This document shows, piece by piece, positions 1-9,016 of a stretch of 64,000 nt of DNA (position 1 is the stretch's first letter; the number at the start of each line of letters is the position of its first letter). The notes under the pieces were generated by a model, which saw nothing but the letters and a program-made list of their open reading frames with translations, searched no databases and was not told where the DNA came from. The stretch is taken from NCBI RefSeq assembly GCF_014076845.1, contig NZ_JACGUT010000047.1, positions 124,001-188,000 on the forward strand, given 5' to 3'. Source of the stretch: Colwellia sp. MB3u-41. GTDB lineage: Bacteria > Pseudomonadota > Gammaproteobacteria > Enterobacterales > Alteromonadaceae. The translations under genes and the position numbers were made by a program.

Positions 1-2
1 GC

Positions 3-782
3 GTTTATTTTGAAAAACCACGTACCACTGTTGGTTGGAAAGGATTGATTAGTGATCCTGATTTAGACAAATCGTTCCATGTAGCTAAAGGTTTAAACTT
101 AGCGCGTTCACTATTAATGGATATTAATAGACTGGGTTTACCTGCGGGCACTGAGTTCTTAGATATGGTTACTGGTCAGTATATCTCAGACTTAATAAGC
201 TGGGGGGCTATTGGCGCTAGAACGACAGAAAGCCAAGTCCACCGTGAATTGGCCTCGGCACTTTCTTGTCCCGTAGGCTTTAAGAATGGCACTGACGGTA
301 ATGTACAAATTGCTGTTGATGCAATAAAGGCAGCTAGTGTTCCCCATGTGTTATATTCGCCAAACAAAAGTGGTCAAATGTGTATTTATCAAACACATGG
401 TAATCCTTATGCTCACGTTATATTGCGTGGCGGTAAAGAACCAAACTACCACCTCGCAGATATTAAGACTACGGGCGAAGTGTTAGCTAAGGCTGGCTTA
501 GATAATCGTATTATGATCGATTGTAGCCACGGAAATAGCGATAAAGATCACAATAAGCAAATTGATGTTGCCCGTTCATTAAGAGCTCAAATCGAGCAAG
601 GTGATAAAGCCGTATTTGGTGTAATGGTCGAAAGTTTCATTATTGAAGGTAACCAAAAAGTTGTTGATGTAAACAAACTAACTTACGGACAAAGTATAAC
701 AGATGCCTGTATTAATTTAGACACCAGTGTAAATTTGTTAGATGAGCTATCAGCCGCTGTGCAAGCTAAACGCTCAAGCTAA
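3..782 (+). CDS. aroF: 3-deoxy-7-phosphoheptulonate (DAHP) synthase, AroF-type, 5' truncated by window edge
   Basis: This class I DAHP synthase condenses phosphoenolpyruvate with erythrose 4-phosphate, the first step of aromatic amino acid synthesis in the cytoplasm. The open frame runs in from the left edge (reading VYFEKPRTTVGWKG), so roughly the first 100 residues are outside the window. Family signatures are GARTTESQVHRELAS, PVGFKNGTDG, ILRGGKEPNY, DCSHGNSDKD and YGQSITDAC. The CSHGNS.KD and EGNQ forms resemble E. coli AroF/AroH rather than AroG. A second DAHP synthase of AroG type lies at 21967-23025, so the organism has at least two isoenzymes, presumably with different feedback control. 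A hairpin with a T run follows the stop codon. Family assignment is firm; the AroF label is inferred from sequence style. Confidence 0.92.
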   Translation, partial: VYFEKPRTTVGWKGLISDPDLDKSFHVAKGLNLARSLLMDINRLGLPAGTEFLDMVTGQYISDLISWGAIGARTTESQVHRELASALSCPVGFKNGTDGNVQIAVDAIKAASVPHVLYSPNKSGQMCIYQTHGNPYAHVILRGGKEPNYHLADIKTTGEVLAKAGLDNRIMIDCSHGNSDKDHNKQIDVARSLRAQIEQGDKAVFGVMVESFIIEGNQKVVDVNKLTYGQSITDACINLDTSVNLLDELSAAVQAKRSS

Positions 783-800
783 ATTAAAATATAAAGACAA

Positions 801-837
801 AAAAGCCGCTAGGATAATTTCTAAGCGGCTTTTTTTA
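801..837. terminator. Intrinsic terminator, probably bidirectional
   Basis: The arms AGCCGCT (804-810) and AGCGGCT (824-830) form a GC-rich stem followed by a run of T on the plus strand and preceded by a run of A. It can therefore end both the aroF-type gene and the clpS-clpA transcript coming from the other side. Confidence 0.85.
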
Positions 838-917
838 TTAATAAATATATTTAATACCGTTCAAATAAGACCAATAAACGCTCTCTAACCACAGCGTTTA
901 TTGTTCTGTGTTAAAAC

Positions 918-3170
918 CTAATGCTCAACTAATTCTTTCTTTTGTATGTAACTAAGCACTAATTTGTCTTTTTTAACCCCCACCTTTGCAACACCACCAT
1001 GAGTGAGATCACCAAACAACAGTTCATTCGCTAAAGGCTTCTTTAATTGCTCTTGAATTAATCGAGACATAGGACGAGCGCCCATCGTTTTGTCATAGCC
1101 TTTCACTGCTAACCACTTTTTAGCTTCTTTAGTCAATTCTAATGAAACGCCTTTTTCATCCAGTAAAGCTTGCAACTCAACAATAAATTTATCAACAACT
1201 TGTTGAATAACGACTTCATCTAAATGATTAAACCAAACAATATTGTCTAAGCGATTTCTAAATTCAGGCGAAAAGGTTTTATTAATTTCACCCATCGCAT
1301 CAATCGTCTGATCTTGCTGTTTAAAACCTATTGATTGGCGGGTTATTTCATGAGCGCCAGCATTTGTAGTTAACACAAGCACAATATTTCTAAAATCAGC
1401 TTTACGGCCATTATTATCGGTTAGAGTTCCATGGTCCATAACTTGTAAGAGAATGTTGTATACATCTTCATGTGCTTTCTCTATTTCATCGAGCAATACC
1501 ACAGAATGAGGGTGTTTAATGACAGCATCTGTTAATAAACCACCTTGCTCATAACCTACATAGCCCGGAGGCGCGCCTATTAAGCGACTTACAGCATGCT
1601 TTTCCATGTACTCAGACATGTCATAGCGAAGTAACTCTACACCTAAAGCTTTAGCTAATTGTTGTGTTACTTCTGTTTTACCCACTCCAGTTGGTCCAGC
1701 AAATAAGAACGAACCTACGGGTTTTTGTTCACTGCTTAAACCAGCTCGGGATAGTCGAATAACAGAGGTTAATTCATCAATAGCGTGATCTTGACCAAAG
1801 ACAACCATTTTCAAATTACGGTCTAGTGTTTTAAGACTGTCTTTTTCTGTTGATGAAACTGACTTTTCTGGGATCCTTGCCATTTTTGCAACGATCGATT
1901 CGATATCGCTATTATTGATCACTTTTTTGCGTTTAGAAGCAGCAACAAGTTGTTGTTTAGCACCCGCTTCATCGATAACATCAATAGCTTTATCAGGTAG
2001 AAAGCGCTCATTAATATATTTAGCTGACAATTGTGCAGCAGCACGCAATGCTTTATTGGTGTAACGAATACCGTGATGTGATTCGTATTTTTCTTTTAAG
2101 CCCTGCAATATTTTAGTGGTGTCTTCAACACTTGGCTCAACCACATCAATTTTTTGGAAACGACGGGCTAATGCACGATCTTTTTCAAAGACACTTTGGT
2201 ATTCTTGATAAGTCGTTGACCCCATACAACGTAACTTACCAGACGATAATAGTGGTTTAATTAAGTTAGAAGCGTCCATCATGCCACCAGAAGCGGCACC
2301 CGCACCGATAATAGTATGAATTTCATCGATGAATAAAATAGCATTACCATCGTCTTCTAATTCTTTTAATAGCCCTTTAAAACGTTTTTCAAAGTCACCA
2401 CGATATTTGGTTCCTGCTAATAATGCCCCCATATCAAGTGAGTAAATAGTCGTTTCAGCTAAGAATTCAGGTACATCGTCAGAAATCAATAAATTAGCAA
2501 GGCCTTCCGCAATAGCTGTTTTACCTACCCCTGCTTCACCAACAAATAACGGATTGTTTTTACGGCGACGGCTTAATACCTGCAACGTGCGCTCTAATTC
2601 ACTATCGCGACCTATTAAGGGATCGATATTACCTTTTCTAGCTTCTTCATTAAGGTTAGTGGCAAAGTTTTCAATAGTACGTGGCTCTTCTCCTGCTTGT
2701 GCTTCATCAGTTGATTGAGGAGAATCAACATGTTCTATTTTGGATATTCCATGAGAAATAAAGTTAACAATATCCAAACGGCTAATATCTGATTTTTTCA
2801 AAAAATAAGCGGCCTGAGATTCTTGTTCACTAAAAATAGCAACCAACACATTTGAACCAGTAACTTCACTTTTTCCAGAAGATTGCACATGAAAAACTGC
2901 ACGTTGTAATACCCGTTGAAAACCCAATGTAGGTTGAGTTTCACGCTCTACTTCACCTTCTGGGATCACAGGCGTTGTTTCTGCAATAAAGTCTAATAAT
3001 TCTTTACGGATTTTTCCCATATCAGCGGCACATGCTTTGAGTGCTTCAATTGATGAAGGGTTATCCAATAAAGCTAATAATAAATGCTCCACCGTCATAA
3101 ATTCATGACGAGAGTCTTTGGCTTGACGGAAAGCCATATTTAATGATATTTCTAAATCTTTGTTCAGCAT
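918..3170 (-). CDS. clpA: ATP-dependent Clp protease ATP-binding subunit ClpA
   Basis: ClpA is a hexameric AAA+ unfoldase that feeds substrates into the ClpP peptidase. The 750 residues match the usual length. An N-terminal Clp_N double repeat covers about residues 1-140. The first AAA domain has Walker A GEAGVGKT at 211-218 and Walker B ILFIDEIH at 278-285. The second has Walker A GPTGVGKT at 492-499 and VVLLDEIEKAH as Walker B. A ClpP-docking loop of the IGF type follows near residue 615. The C-terminus carries the Clp D2-small domain. The gene lies 28 bp downstream of clpS on the same strand, the normal clpS-clpA operon, divergent from cspD as in E. coli. Nothing in it looks damaged. Confidence 0.98.
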   Translation of the reverse strand: MLNKDLEISLNMAFRQAKDSRHEFMTVEHLLLALLDNPSSIEALKACAADMGKIRKELLDFIAETTPVIPEGEVERETQPTLGFQRVLQRAVFHVQSSGKSEVTGSNVLVAIFSEQESQAAYFLKKSDISRLDIVNFISHGISKIEHVDSPQSTDEAQAGEEPRTIENFATNLNEEARKGNIDPLIGRDSELERTLQVLSRRRKNNPLFVGEAGVGKTAIAEGLANLLISDDVPEFLAETTIYSLDMGALLAGTKYRGDFEKRFKGLLKELEDDGNAILFIDEIHTIIGAGAASGGMMDASNLIKPLLSSGKLRCMGSTTYQEYQSVFEKDRALARRFQKIDVVEPSVEDTTKILQGLKEKYESHHGIRYTNKALRAAAQLSAKYINERFLPDKAIDVIDEAGAKQQLVAASKRKKVINNSDIESIVAKMARIPEKSVSSTEKDSLKTLDRNLKMVVFGQDHAIDELTSVIRLSRAGLSSEQKPVGSFLFAGPTGVGKTEVTQQLAKALGVELLRYDMSEYMEKHAVSRLIGAPPGYVGYEQGGLLTDAVIKHPHSVVLLDEIEKAHEDVYNILLQVMDHGTLTDNNGRKADFRNIVLVLTTNAGAHEITRQSIGFKQQDQTIDAMGEINKTFSPEFRNRLDNIVWFNHLDEVVIQQVVDKFIVELQALLDEKGVSLELTKEAKKWLAVKGYDKTMGARPMSRLIQEQLKKPLANELLFGDLTHGGVAKVGVKKDKLVLSYIQKKELVEH

Positions 3171-3198
3171 AGACTACTCCACTTTAAACCATGCGAAT

Positions 3199-3519
3199 TC
3201 ACGCTTTTTCCATTGCACATTGCAATGGGTGCTCATTTTCTAATGCGTATTGGTTAACTTGCTCAACTTTTGTTTCTGCTATTTCAGAAGTAAAAGTACC
3301 GCAGCGACCTTTGCCTTTATAATGAATCTCTAACATTACGTCAGTCGCCTTGTCTGAGTTCATATTAAAAAATCGACACAACACATCTATAACAAAATCC
3401 ATCGGTGTATAGTCATCATTAAGTAAAATGACAGTATACATAGGGGGCTTTTCAAATTGCTCAATGAACTCTTCTTCAAGAACTTCCTGATTATCTATTA
3501 ACTCTTTCCACTTGCTCAT
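3199..3519 (-). CDS. clpS: ATP-dependent Clp protease adaptor ClpS
   Basis: ClpS is the N-recognin that binds N-terminal destabilising residues and delivers such proteins to ClpAP. The 106-residue product has the disordered acidic N-terminus (ending near [11 protein letters not shown]) and the folded core with [20 protein letters not shown], whose NDD/TPM residues line the N-degron pocket. It is the first gene of the clpS-clpA operon, reading away from cspD across a 206-bp AT-rich spacer that must hold both promoters. Length and motifs are typical, so the call is secure. Confidence 0.97.
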   Translation of the reverse strand: MSKWKELIDNQEVLEEEFIEQFEKPPMYTVILLNDDYTPMDFVIDVLCRFFNMNSDKATDVMLEIHYKGKGRCGTFTSEIAETKVEQVNQYALENEHPLQCAMEKA

Positions 3520-3725
3520 AATTTTATACTAGTCTGTACCGGGTGATTTTGCTTTAACATTTACAAAAAATTCAATTTGTAAATTACTTATAAAATAAAC
3601 TTGATTATTTTCAGAGGTTGTCTACTGTTTAATTTAGTGATTATTTTTTAATCATAAATGTATTTATGTTAATGCTTCTAGGCAAGCATACCTAATTACC
3701 GATGAATATAGAAGGAAGTTGAAGT

Positions 3726-3947
3726 ATGGCTCACGGTACAGTGAAGTGGTTTAATAATGCAAAAGGGTTTGGTTTTATTCGTCCAGAGGACGGTGGTGAA
3801 GATATTTTCGCACACTATTCAACAATCCAAATGGAAGGATACCGTACATTAAAAGCTGGTCAGGACGTAGATTATGAACTAAATGCAGGGCCTAAAGGCC
3901 ACCATGCTGCTAGTATCACACCTGATGAAATTGAAGGTGAAGAATAA
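3726..3947 (+). CDS. cspD: Cold shock domain protein CspD
   Basis: This 73-residue protein is a single-strand nucleic acid binding cold shock domain with a short acidic C-terminal extension. RNP1 is KGFGFI and RNP2 is DIFAHYS. The tail after residue 65 and the position divergent from clpS-clpA mark it as CspD, which in E. coli binds single-stranded DNA and inhibits replication in stationary phase. GAAGGAAG upstream of the ATG provides a good ribosome binding site. A strong hairpin terminator follows. That it is a stationary-phase replication inhibitor here is inferred from orthology only. Confidence 0.93.
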   Translation: MAHGTVKWFNNAKGFGFIRPEDGGEDIFAHYSTIQMEGYRTLKAGQDVDYELNAGPKGHHAASITPDEIEGEE

Positions 3948-3975
3948 TTTTCAATGCTGCTAAAATAATCCAATA

Positions 3976-4013
3976 AAATACCTGTTTGTCAGTACAATAA
4001 ACAGGTATTTTTT
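3976..4013 (+). terminator. Intrinsic terminator of cspD
   Basis: A perfect 12-bp stem (AAATACCTGTTT at 3976-3987 with AAACAGGTATTT at 3999-4010) is followed by more T, 30 bp after the cspD stop codon. Confidence 0.88.
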
Positions 4014-4143
4014 ATAGATGAATGATTTTGTAAAGCTCTCTACCGTCAATATTGCTGGCGTTATCGAATAACTTTTATATTTTATATTTTATACTTGTAC
4101 TAAATTATCGCTTTTTACTCTGTTTAAAGGCTGCTATGACTAT

Positions 4144-4610
4144 TTACTCATGATATTTACGTATCACCGCCACTTTACCCTTTTCTATTTCTAAGACTTC
4201 CATCATCGTTTACCATAAGCTATCGGCTGGTTATTTTGAGGATGAATGCCTTTTGCACTATTCTTATATCTAATTGCTATTACTCAATGATTAAAAATAA
4301 ATACATCCAACAGTTCTGCTTGATATTCAGTAAGCGCACCTAAATAAAATGCCATACCTTTACGCATTGATTTTTTCCCATCAGCCTCTCGAGAATCATC
4401 GGTTACATAAGGTAAATGCGAATGCCCAACATCATCAACAAGTAAAGCTAAATAATTTTCTAGTTCTTTTGTTGTTGCATCAGGTGCTTGACTCGCCACC
4501 ATGGCATCAAAATATTGTTGAGCAAAGACCTTTAAATCTAGCTGTGACTCATCTCCCCAAGCGGATATCGAGCAGGTAAATAAAAAGGAAATAAGTGACC
4601 ACTTTTTCAT
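4144..4610 (-). pseudogene. SnoaL/NTF2-like secreted protein, broken by a stop and a frameshift
   Basis: Reading leftwards from the ATG at 4610, the frame gives a signal peptide (MKKWSLISFLFTCSISAWG) and an NTF2-like alpha/beta sequence (FAQQYFDAMVASQAP...GMAFYLGALTEYQAELLDVFIFN). It meets a TGA at 4284-4286. The same frame continues recognisably as VIAIRYKNSAKGIHPQNNQPIAYG, and after a one-base shift near 4200 the end is read as MMEVLEIEKGKVAVIRKYHE with a stop at 4144-4146. The gene therefore once encoded about 155 residues. NTF2-like proteins have varied roles, so no function is proposed. Two independent lesions favour real decay over a single sequencing slip. Confidence 0.75.
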
Positions 4611-4623
4611 ATAAAACCCCTTC

Positions 4624-4813
4624 TTATTTTAATCGAGTGTTACCAACTAATACACAGCCCCCCCTCCAATCATTCCTGCCAAGCTTCAATAGGCGTTTCG
4701 CCATTAAATGCTCGACTTAACTGAGGGCTAGCAGCATCATAAATATTACAGCCCCTCATAGCTAAAACAACACCAACAATGATAAATACAATTCCAAACA
4801 TTTTATTATTCAT
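4624..4813 (-). pseudogene. DUF3185-like small membrane protein, frameshifted 3' end
   Basis: From the ATG at 4813 the product begins MNNKMFGIVFIIVGVVLAM, one hydrophobic segment, then NIYDAASPQLSRAFNGETP, a pattern I recognise from the short two-helix DUF3185 membrane proteins. The frame is lost in a run of eight G (around 4660-4667). The expected second membrane helix (GMIGGGAV...ILVG...TRLK) can only be seen by changing frame more than once before a stop at 4624-4626. The function of this family is unknown. The gene lies beside another broken gene and may be inactive, or the G run may hide a sequencing error. Confidence 0.6.
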
Positions 4814-5111
4814 AGATACATCCGATTCAAAACTCATTAACATTGCGTGAGTTTTGTTGGCTATACAACAAACACTATGCACGATTATAGACATAGAGAG
4901 TTAATATTTTAAAGTCGTATTTTTGGTAAATTTAGCAGAGTTTCTTTATTAAAAATGAGTAACTCTTATATTAAACATAATCCAATAATTATATGTAAGC
5001 CCTTCTATTAATGCATTATTTATAATCCAAAATTTTCTATTGATAATATATAGTAATAATTTGCACTCGGTATATACTGTTTAAATATTTTGAGACAGAA
5101 AGGCTGCGTTA

Positions 5112-5591
5112 ATGTTTATACGTTTATTGTTTATTGGAGTTTTATGTGGGCTAAGTCAGCAGGTTAATGCGACAGATAACTTGATTGTTAACTTCGAACT
5201 TATGCAAGATAAAAGCTTACAAAGCCAAGGCAATGTTTTAGTAACATCAAAGCTTACGACTTGGAATAAAGGACTGAGAAGCAGTTACCTGCAATTAAAA
5301 TGTCGACAATTAGAGAATGGTAAAACTGAAAAACTGTTCTCATCAATTGACTATTTTGATGGTCTAAAGCTAACCCATCAGATGCTAAACGATGAAGTAG
5401 AACTCACGGTTGTGCATAGTAGGGTTAGACCCCAAGCCATTGAAATACACAAACTACCTGATGATGAATGCAAAGATATGTCTCCAATCGTGACCACTAC
5501 GGTTGAAACTTACAAGTTTATGGCCAAAAAAGGCGTAACAAAATCTTACCCTTTTGGCAAAAAAATGACCTTTAGTTATAGCCTTAATTAA
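5112..5591 (+). CDS. Hypothetical secreted protein
   Basis: I do not recognise this 159-residue protein. It starts with a clear Sec signal peptide (MFIRLLFIGVLCGLSQQVNA, cleavage probably after NA at residue 20). The mature part is mostly beta-rich and polar (NLIVNFELMQDK, NVLVTSKLTTW, ELTVVHSRVRP) with two cysteines (LKCRQLE and DDECKDM) that could form a disulfide in the periplasm. It stands alone between two decayed regions, on the opposite strand to its neighbours, with AAAGGC as a weak ribosome binding site. An inverted repeat overlaps its stop codon. Confidence 0.7.
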   Translation: MFIRLLFIGVLCGLSQQVNATDNLIVNFELMQDKSLQSQGNVLVTSKLTTWNKGLRSSYLQLKCRQLENGKTEKLFSSIDYFDGLKLTHQMLNDEVELTVVHSRVRPQAIEIHKLPDDECKDMSPIVTTTVETYKFMAKKGVTKSYPFGKKMTFSYSLN

Positions 5592-5629
5592 TCATCCGAT
5601 GATGAGTGTCGCGGCGAATGATGATTAAT
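5587..5629 (+). terminator. Possible terminator hairpin
   Basis: ATTAATCATC (5587-5596) pairs with GATGATTAAT (5620-5629) over ten bases across the end of the preceding gene. There is no T run, so termination is uncertain. Confidence 0.35.
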
Positions 5630-5829
5630 CATCGCTATGCGATCTGCCTTTACTACCATATCAAAATCAAAATAATTGGCTTTATTGTTCAGCGTTTATT
5701 AAATTTTCAAACAGTCAATCTATAAAGACTTAATGCTTGGATTTGCTCTTAACATCGAAAATCAGCTCTATTTTTCATACTCGCTAAGCTCATTACTTTT
5801 TATAGCTTTTGAGTAAAAATACTTATTCT

Positions 5830-6801
5830 CTAGTTAAAAAAGTAGTAACCAAGCCCAACATAAAACACATAAAACAACGGTAAGAAAACTGATTTAATTT
5901 TACTGATTGAATGACCAAACAATAAAAACGCTGTTAATACCACCGTAATAAACAACAAGGCCCATTGATCAAAGTCAGTAAATCGCCCTTCAAAGGCAAT
6001 AGGAGAAATTAAGGAAGAAACACCCAAAATCCCTAAAACATTAAAACATTAAAACATTAAAAATATTGCTACCCACAACATTACCAACCGCTACATCCAT
6101 CTTTTTTCTCAATACCGCCATTATCGAAATTGTAAATTCGGGCAATGAGGTACCTATCGACACTAATGTTAAGCCTATAAGCGCTTGTGATGCTCTTAAA
6201 TGCGTAGCGATAACCGAAGCACCCGTAACAAACCACTGTGCTCCTAGCATCAACATCACTAGACCTGATATGACAGATAATATCACGAACCCTATATTAT
6301 GTGGCTTAGCATACAATGCTTTACCTTCGTCTTGATGGAGTTTCTGAGAAGGCGTTTTTGGGTTTTTTTCTGTATAAATAGTAAAGCCTAAATAAGCAAA
6401 TAGTGCGCTAAGCATCAACAGACCCGAAAGCAACGAAAAAGCCCCCGTTAAGCCCACTAATATAAGTAAAATAACTGCCGCTAACATCACCAAAGCATCA
6501 TGTTTAAGTGCTAACTGCTTAAACGCTAATGGCGCAATCAACCCACAGGTACCGATAATAAGGCCAATATTACCAATGTTACTCCCTATTATATTTCCTA
6601 ATGCGACTAATGCGTTATTGTTCATAATGGCATTAACTGAAACGATTAATTCAGGCATATAGGTGCCAAAGCCAACAATAATTAAGCCACTTAAAAATGG
6701 CGATATCTTAGGTTATTCGCAGCAGACATAGCGCCATGCATTAAAAGCTCACCGCCAATAATTAACATCACCAGCCCTGAAACCATCATTATACAATTCA
6801 T
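5830..6801 (-). pseudogene. Calcium/sodium antiporter (CaCA family, YrbG-like), frameshifted twice
   Basis: Three pieces of one exchanger read leftwards. The N-terminus runs from the ATG at 6801 (MNCIMMVSGLVMLIIGGELLM, up to AANNLR). After a one-base shift near 6707, ISPFLSGLIIVGFGTYMPEL leads into the main part with alpha-repeat motifs GNIIGSNIGN and SIGTSLPEFT...GNVVGSNIFNV. After a second shift at the 8-bp repeat (6035-6058) the last helices are read as LGILGVSSLISPIAFEG to the stop at 5830. Intact relatives use the two inverted alpha repeats to swap Ca2+ for Na+ across the inner membrane. Motifs are well preserved, so the inactivation is recent, or the gene is switched by the repeat. Confidence 0.85.
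6035..6058. repeat. Octanucleotide tandem repeat AAAACATT x3 inside the antiporter gene
   Basis: Three exact direct copies of an 8-bp unit lie in the coding region of the exchanger, just after the GSNIFNV motif. One copy would keep the frame (NIFNV-LGILGVSS). Three copies add 16 bp and push translation into a stop. Confidence 0.9.
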
Positions 6802-6942
6802 TAATTCGCCTGAAGGCTGCCCGTACAAAACTTTTAGTATAGAGTGAAAATAACAAAATGATGACAATTTTTTGTACGCTTTACTGTAGTTAGCTCCTAT
6901 AATTGTGATTAATCTTATTGATAAAATACTAAGTCTTAAATC

Positions 6943-7464
6943 TTGTTTTACTTTATATCCAGCCGGTTATTAACCGGCTTTTGGTTTTTACTTTCTGACG
7001 GTGATATTACTTCACTACTTGTGGGTGTCGTCTTTATCCCAATGAGTGTTTATGTATCTGCCAAATTATCTGAAAAAACTGACCTCGCTAATCGTGCGTT
7101 TTACATTAATATCGCTAAGATACCAAAATTCATCTAGTTTTTTCTTTATCAATTCATAAAAGGGGGCACCGACACAGCAGTGAGATTGTTCTCTTTTGAC
7201 ATAAAATTACAGCCTGAATTTATACATTATCCTATTAAGTATTTGCCTGCAGGTTCACCAATGAATTTGTTTATGAATGAAGTGAGTTTATTACCAGGTT
7301 CTGTCAGTCTAATAAGAGAACCTACTAGCGTGCTCGTTCATGTATTAGCTGTCACTAAAAGTTCATTAGAATATATCTATGAATGCGAACTCGCGATTTG
7401 TGAACTGTATAGTTTAGATATCTATTCACAATGCCATGTTTCATCAACAAGAAAAGTGAGTTAA
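6943..7464 (+). pseudogene. mrpE: Mrp (Mnh) antiporter subunit E, interrupted by an in-frame amber codon
   Basis: MrpE is a small inner membrane subunit of the multisubunit Na+/H+ antiporter. The open frame contains FWFLLSDGDITSLLVGVVFIPMS and, after a TAG at 7135-7137, continues in the same frame to KGGTDTA, LQPEFIHYPIKYLPAGSP and MNEVSLLPGSVS, all typical of subunit E. The only internal lesion is the single amber codon in the middle helix (KFI-stop-FFLYQF). The extreme N-terminus also lacks an ATG; only TTG at 6943 is available after an upstream stop. It is first of the run E-F-G-B. Assignment rests on family motifs remembered from MnhE proteins. Confidence 0.75.
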
Positions 7465-7486
7465 AAGTGACTGTTTTTATATTGCT

Positions 7487-7729
7487 GTGATTGTTCTTTT
7501 ACTGCTTTGTTTAATTATAGGGTTAATAAGAGTATTCATTGGGCCTGACAACGCTAACCGTATGTTAGCCGCTCAACTGTTTGGCACTATAATTGTTATT
7601 ATCTTGTCGGTATTACAAAATAACGAAGTGATAACTAACGTTGCGTTAGCCGTTACTCTATTGGCCTCGATTACAGTAATTGCATTTTTAAAGTTGGCAG
7701 AACAACCTATCAAGCCTACTTCTACTTAG
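7487..7729 (+). CDS. mrpF: Mrp/Mnh Na+/H+ antiporter subunit F
   Basis: This 80-residue protein has three predicted membrane helices and the family core LIRVFIGPDNANRMLAAQLFGT followed by NEVITNVALAVTLLASI. It would sit in the inner membrane as part of the seven-subunit Mrp complex. The start used is GTG at 7487, since no ATG is available, 22 bp after the remnant of mrpE. It ends 13 bp before mrpG. Because the ion-conducting subunits are missing downstream and mrpE is broken, this intact frame probably belongs to a dead operon. Confidence 0.8.
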   Translation: MIVLLLLCLIIGLIRVFIGPDNANRMLAAQLFGTIIVIILSVLQNNEVITNVALAVTLLASITVIAFLKLAEQPIKPTST

Positions 7730-7742
7730 GATAACCACTAAC

Positions 7743-8018
7743 ATGATAGCCAACCTATTTACGGTAGTAATGCTCTCGCTTGGTTGCCTTTTCTTTATTG
7801 CTGGAACCTTAGGGTTATTTCGATTCCCTGACATTTTTTGTCGCTTACATGCTCTCACTAAATCAGATAATTTACGGTTAGGCTTAATCACCTTAGGTTT
7901 GCTGCCAAAAGTAAATAGTGTCTCTATGGGAATAAAAGTTATCTTGGTATGGACTTTGTTATTACTCACTAGTGCAACGAGTTGTCATTTAGTTGCGCGA
8001 CATGAGCGCAAAAGATAA
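7743..8018 (+). CDS. mrpG: Mrp/Mnh Na+/H+ antiporter subunit G
   Basis: The 91-residue product has the subunit G pattern: an N-terminal helix, GCLFFIAGTLGLFRFPDIFCRLHALTKSDNLRLG (the FPD..CR.HA..K.D block is diagnostic), then two more hydrophobic stretches. It follows mrpF by 13 bp and starts at an ATG after AGGATAACC, a plausible ribosome binding site. The last residues (ARHERKR) are basic and cytoplasmic. The frame is complete, but its partners are incomplete. Confidence 0.85.
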   Translation: MIANLFTVVMLSLGCLFFIAGTLGLFRFPDIFCRLHALTKSDNLRLGLITLGLLPKVNSVSMGIKVILVWTLLLLTSATSCHLVARHERKR

Positions 8019-8065
8019 ATCAGTAAGAGCGATGGCAATCACAATACAAACAGGAAAAATGATAG

Positions 8066-8341
8066 ATGAATAGAGACTTATCCGTTGATATCTTATTATG
8101 TATTTGTGTCTTGGTTATCGCTAGTTCAATGTTTTTAGTGAAGCAGTCGTTCACTGCCATTATTTTATTTATAAGTCTTGTGCTGGTGATCACACTTTGT
8201 TGGATCCCGTTGGATGCTATTGATTTCGCTATCGCTGAAGCGGCTATTGGTGCAGGATTAACCGGTGCTATGTTGCTGGCATCATGGAGAAAGCTGTCTA
8301 TCGATAAGCCCGCTGAAAAAAAGACTAGAGGTGATCTTTGA
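8066..8341 (+). CDS. Mrp antiporter subunit B, DUF4040 (MbhD-like) part
   Basis: This 91-residue membrane protein has three hydrophobic helices and the motif DAIDFAIAEAAIGAGLTGAMLLASW, typical of the DUF4040/MbhD domain that precedes or is fused to MrpB in several marine gammaproteobacteria. In complete complexes it contributes to the proton-conducting membrane arm. It starts at an ATG 47 bp after mrpG with AGGAAAAA upstream. The next frame carries the MnhB-like half, so the two were probably adjacent or fused parts of one subunit. Confidence 0.72.
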   Translation: MNRDLSVDILLCICVLVIASSMFLVKQSFTAIILFISLVLVITLCWIPLDAIDFAIAEAAIGAGLTGAMLLASWRKLSIDKPAEKKTRGDL

Positions 8342-8381
8342 TAAAATTTTTGACAGACAGTCGTCACGTTATTAAAAAACA

Positions 8382-8792
8382 TTGATTGTTATTTTAGTCA
8401 CCCTTTTTACAGTATTTTTCATATTTGCTTTATTTAATCAGCCATTACACAATAATGAGTTACAAGCATTAGCCGTCAATCATCTTGATAAAACAGGTGT
8501 AACTAATAGGGTCACTGCGGTACTTTTAAACTACCGTGCTTACGATACCTTCATTAAATTTGCTGTTTTTCTCTGTGTGGCAGTAGGGGTATTACCTTAT
8601 ATTTTAGATACTCCGATATTAACATTTAAACTACAAGAAGAGTCTCAAGTTTTGCTCATTGCCAAGGTCTTTATTCCGTTAACCATTATTATAGCTAGTT
8701 GCTTACTGTGGATAGGTTCAGCAAAGCCAGGGGGGGCTTTACTAGCGCGGTGTTTGTATTTTATTATTAGTGGCGTTTCGCTTTTGATCTAA
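8382..8792 (+). pseudogene. Mrp antiporter subunit B (MnhB-like), C-terminally truncated
   Basis: The frame starts at TTG 8382 (a stop lies three codons upstream) and shows the MbhE/MnhB features TGVTNRVTAVLLNYRAYDTF and LLWIGSAKPGGA. The G-rich KPGGA site is followed by LLARCLYFIISGVSLLI and a stop. Relatives have an extra FQxG segment here and about 60 more residues, so a deletion near the run of seven G (about 8731-8737) and a lost C-terminus are likely. Subunits C and D, expected next, are absent: no gene can be seen before the convergent GGDEF/EAL gene. The operon remnant cannot form a working Mrp complex. Confidence 0.6.
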
Positions 8793-9016
8793 ATATTTCA
8801 GCACATAATGAGGTTATTAGTTTGGTGCGTTTATATGCCTATAACATTTTCCCCAAATAGGTGATGAGAGTTACGGGTCTGCGTGTGTTTAACAAAACAT
8901 TAGCACACCGACCTCATCAACCTTTAAAGTGTCTATGTCTTTCCACTGTTATCAGTGTCACTGTTAAGTCGTTTTACTGCTCTTTTACTGTGTTTTATCA
9001 GTTATCAGTGAGTTAC

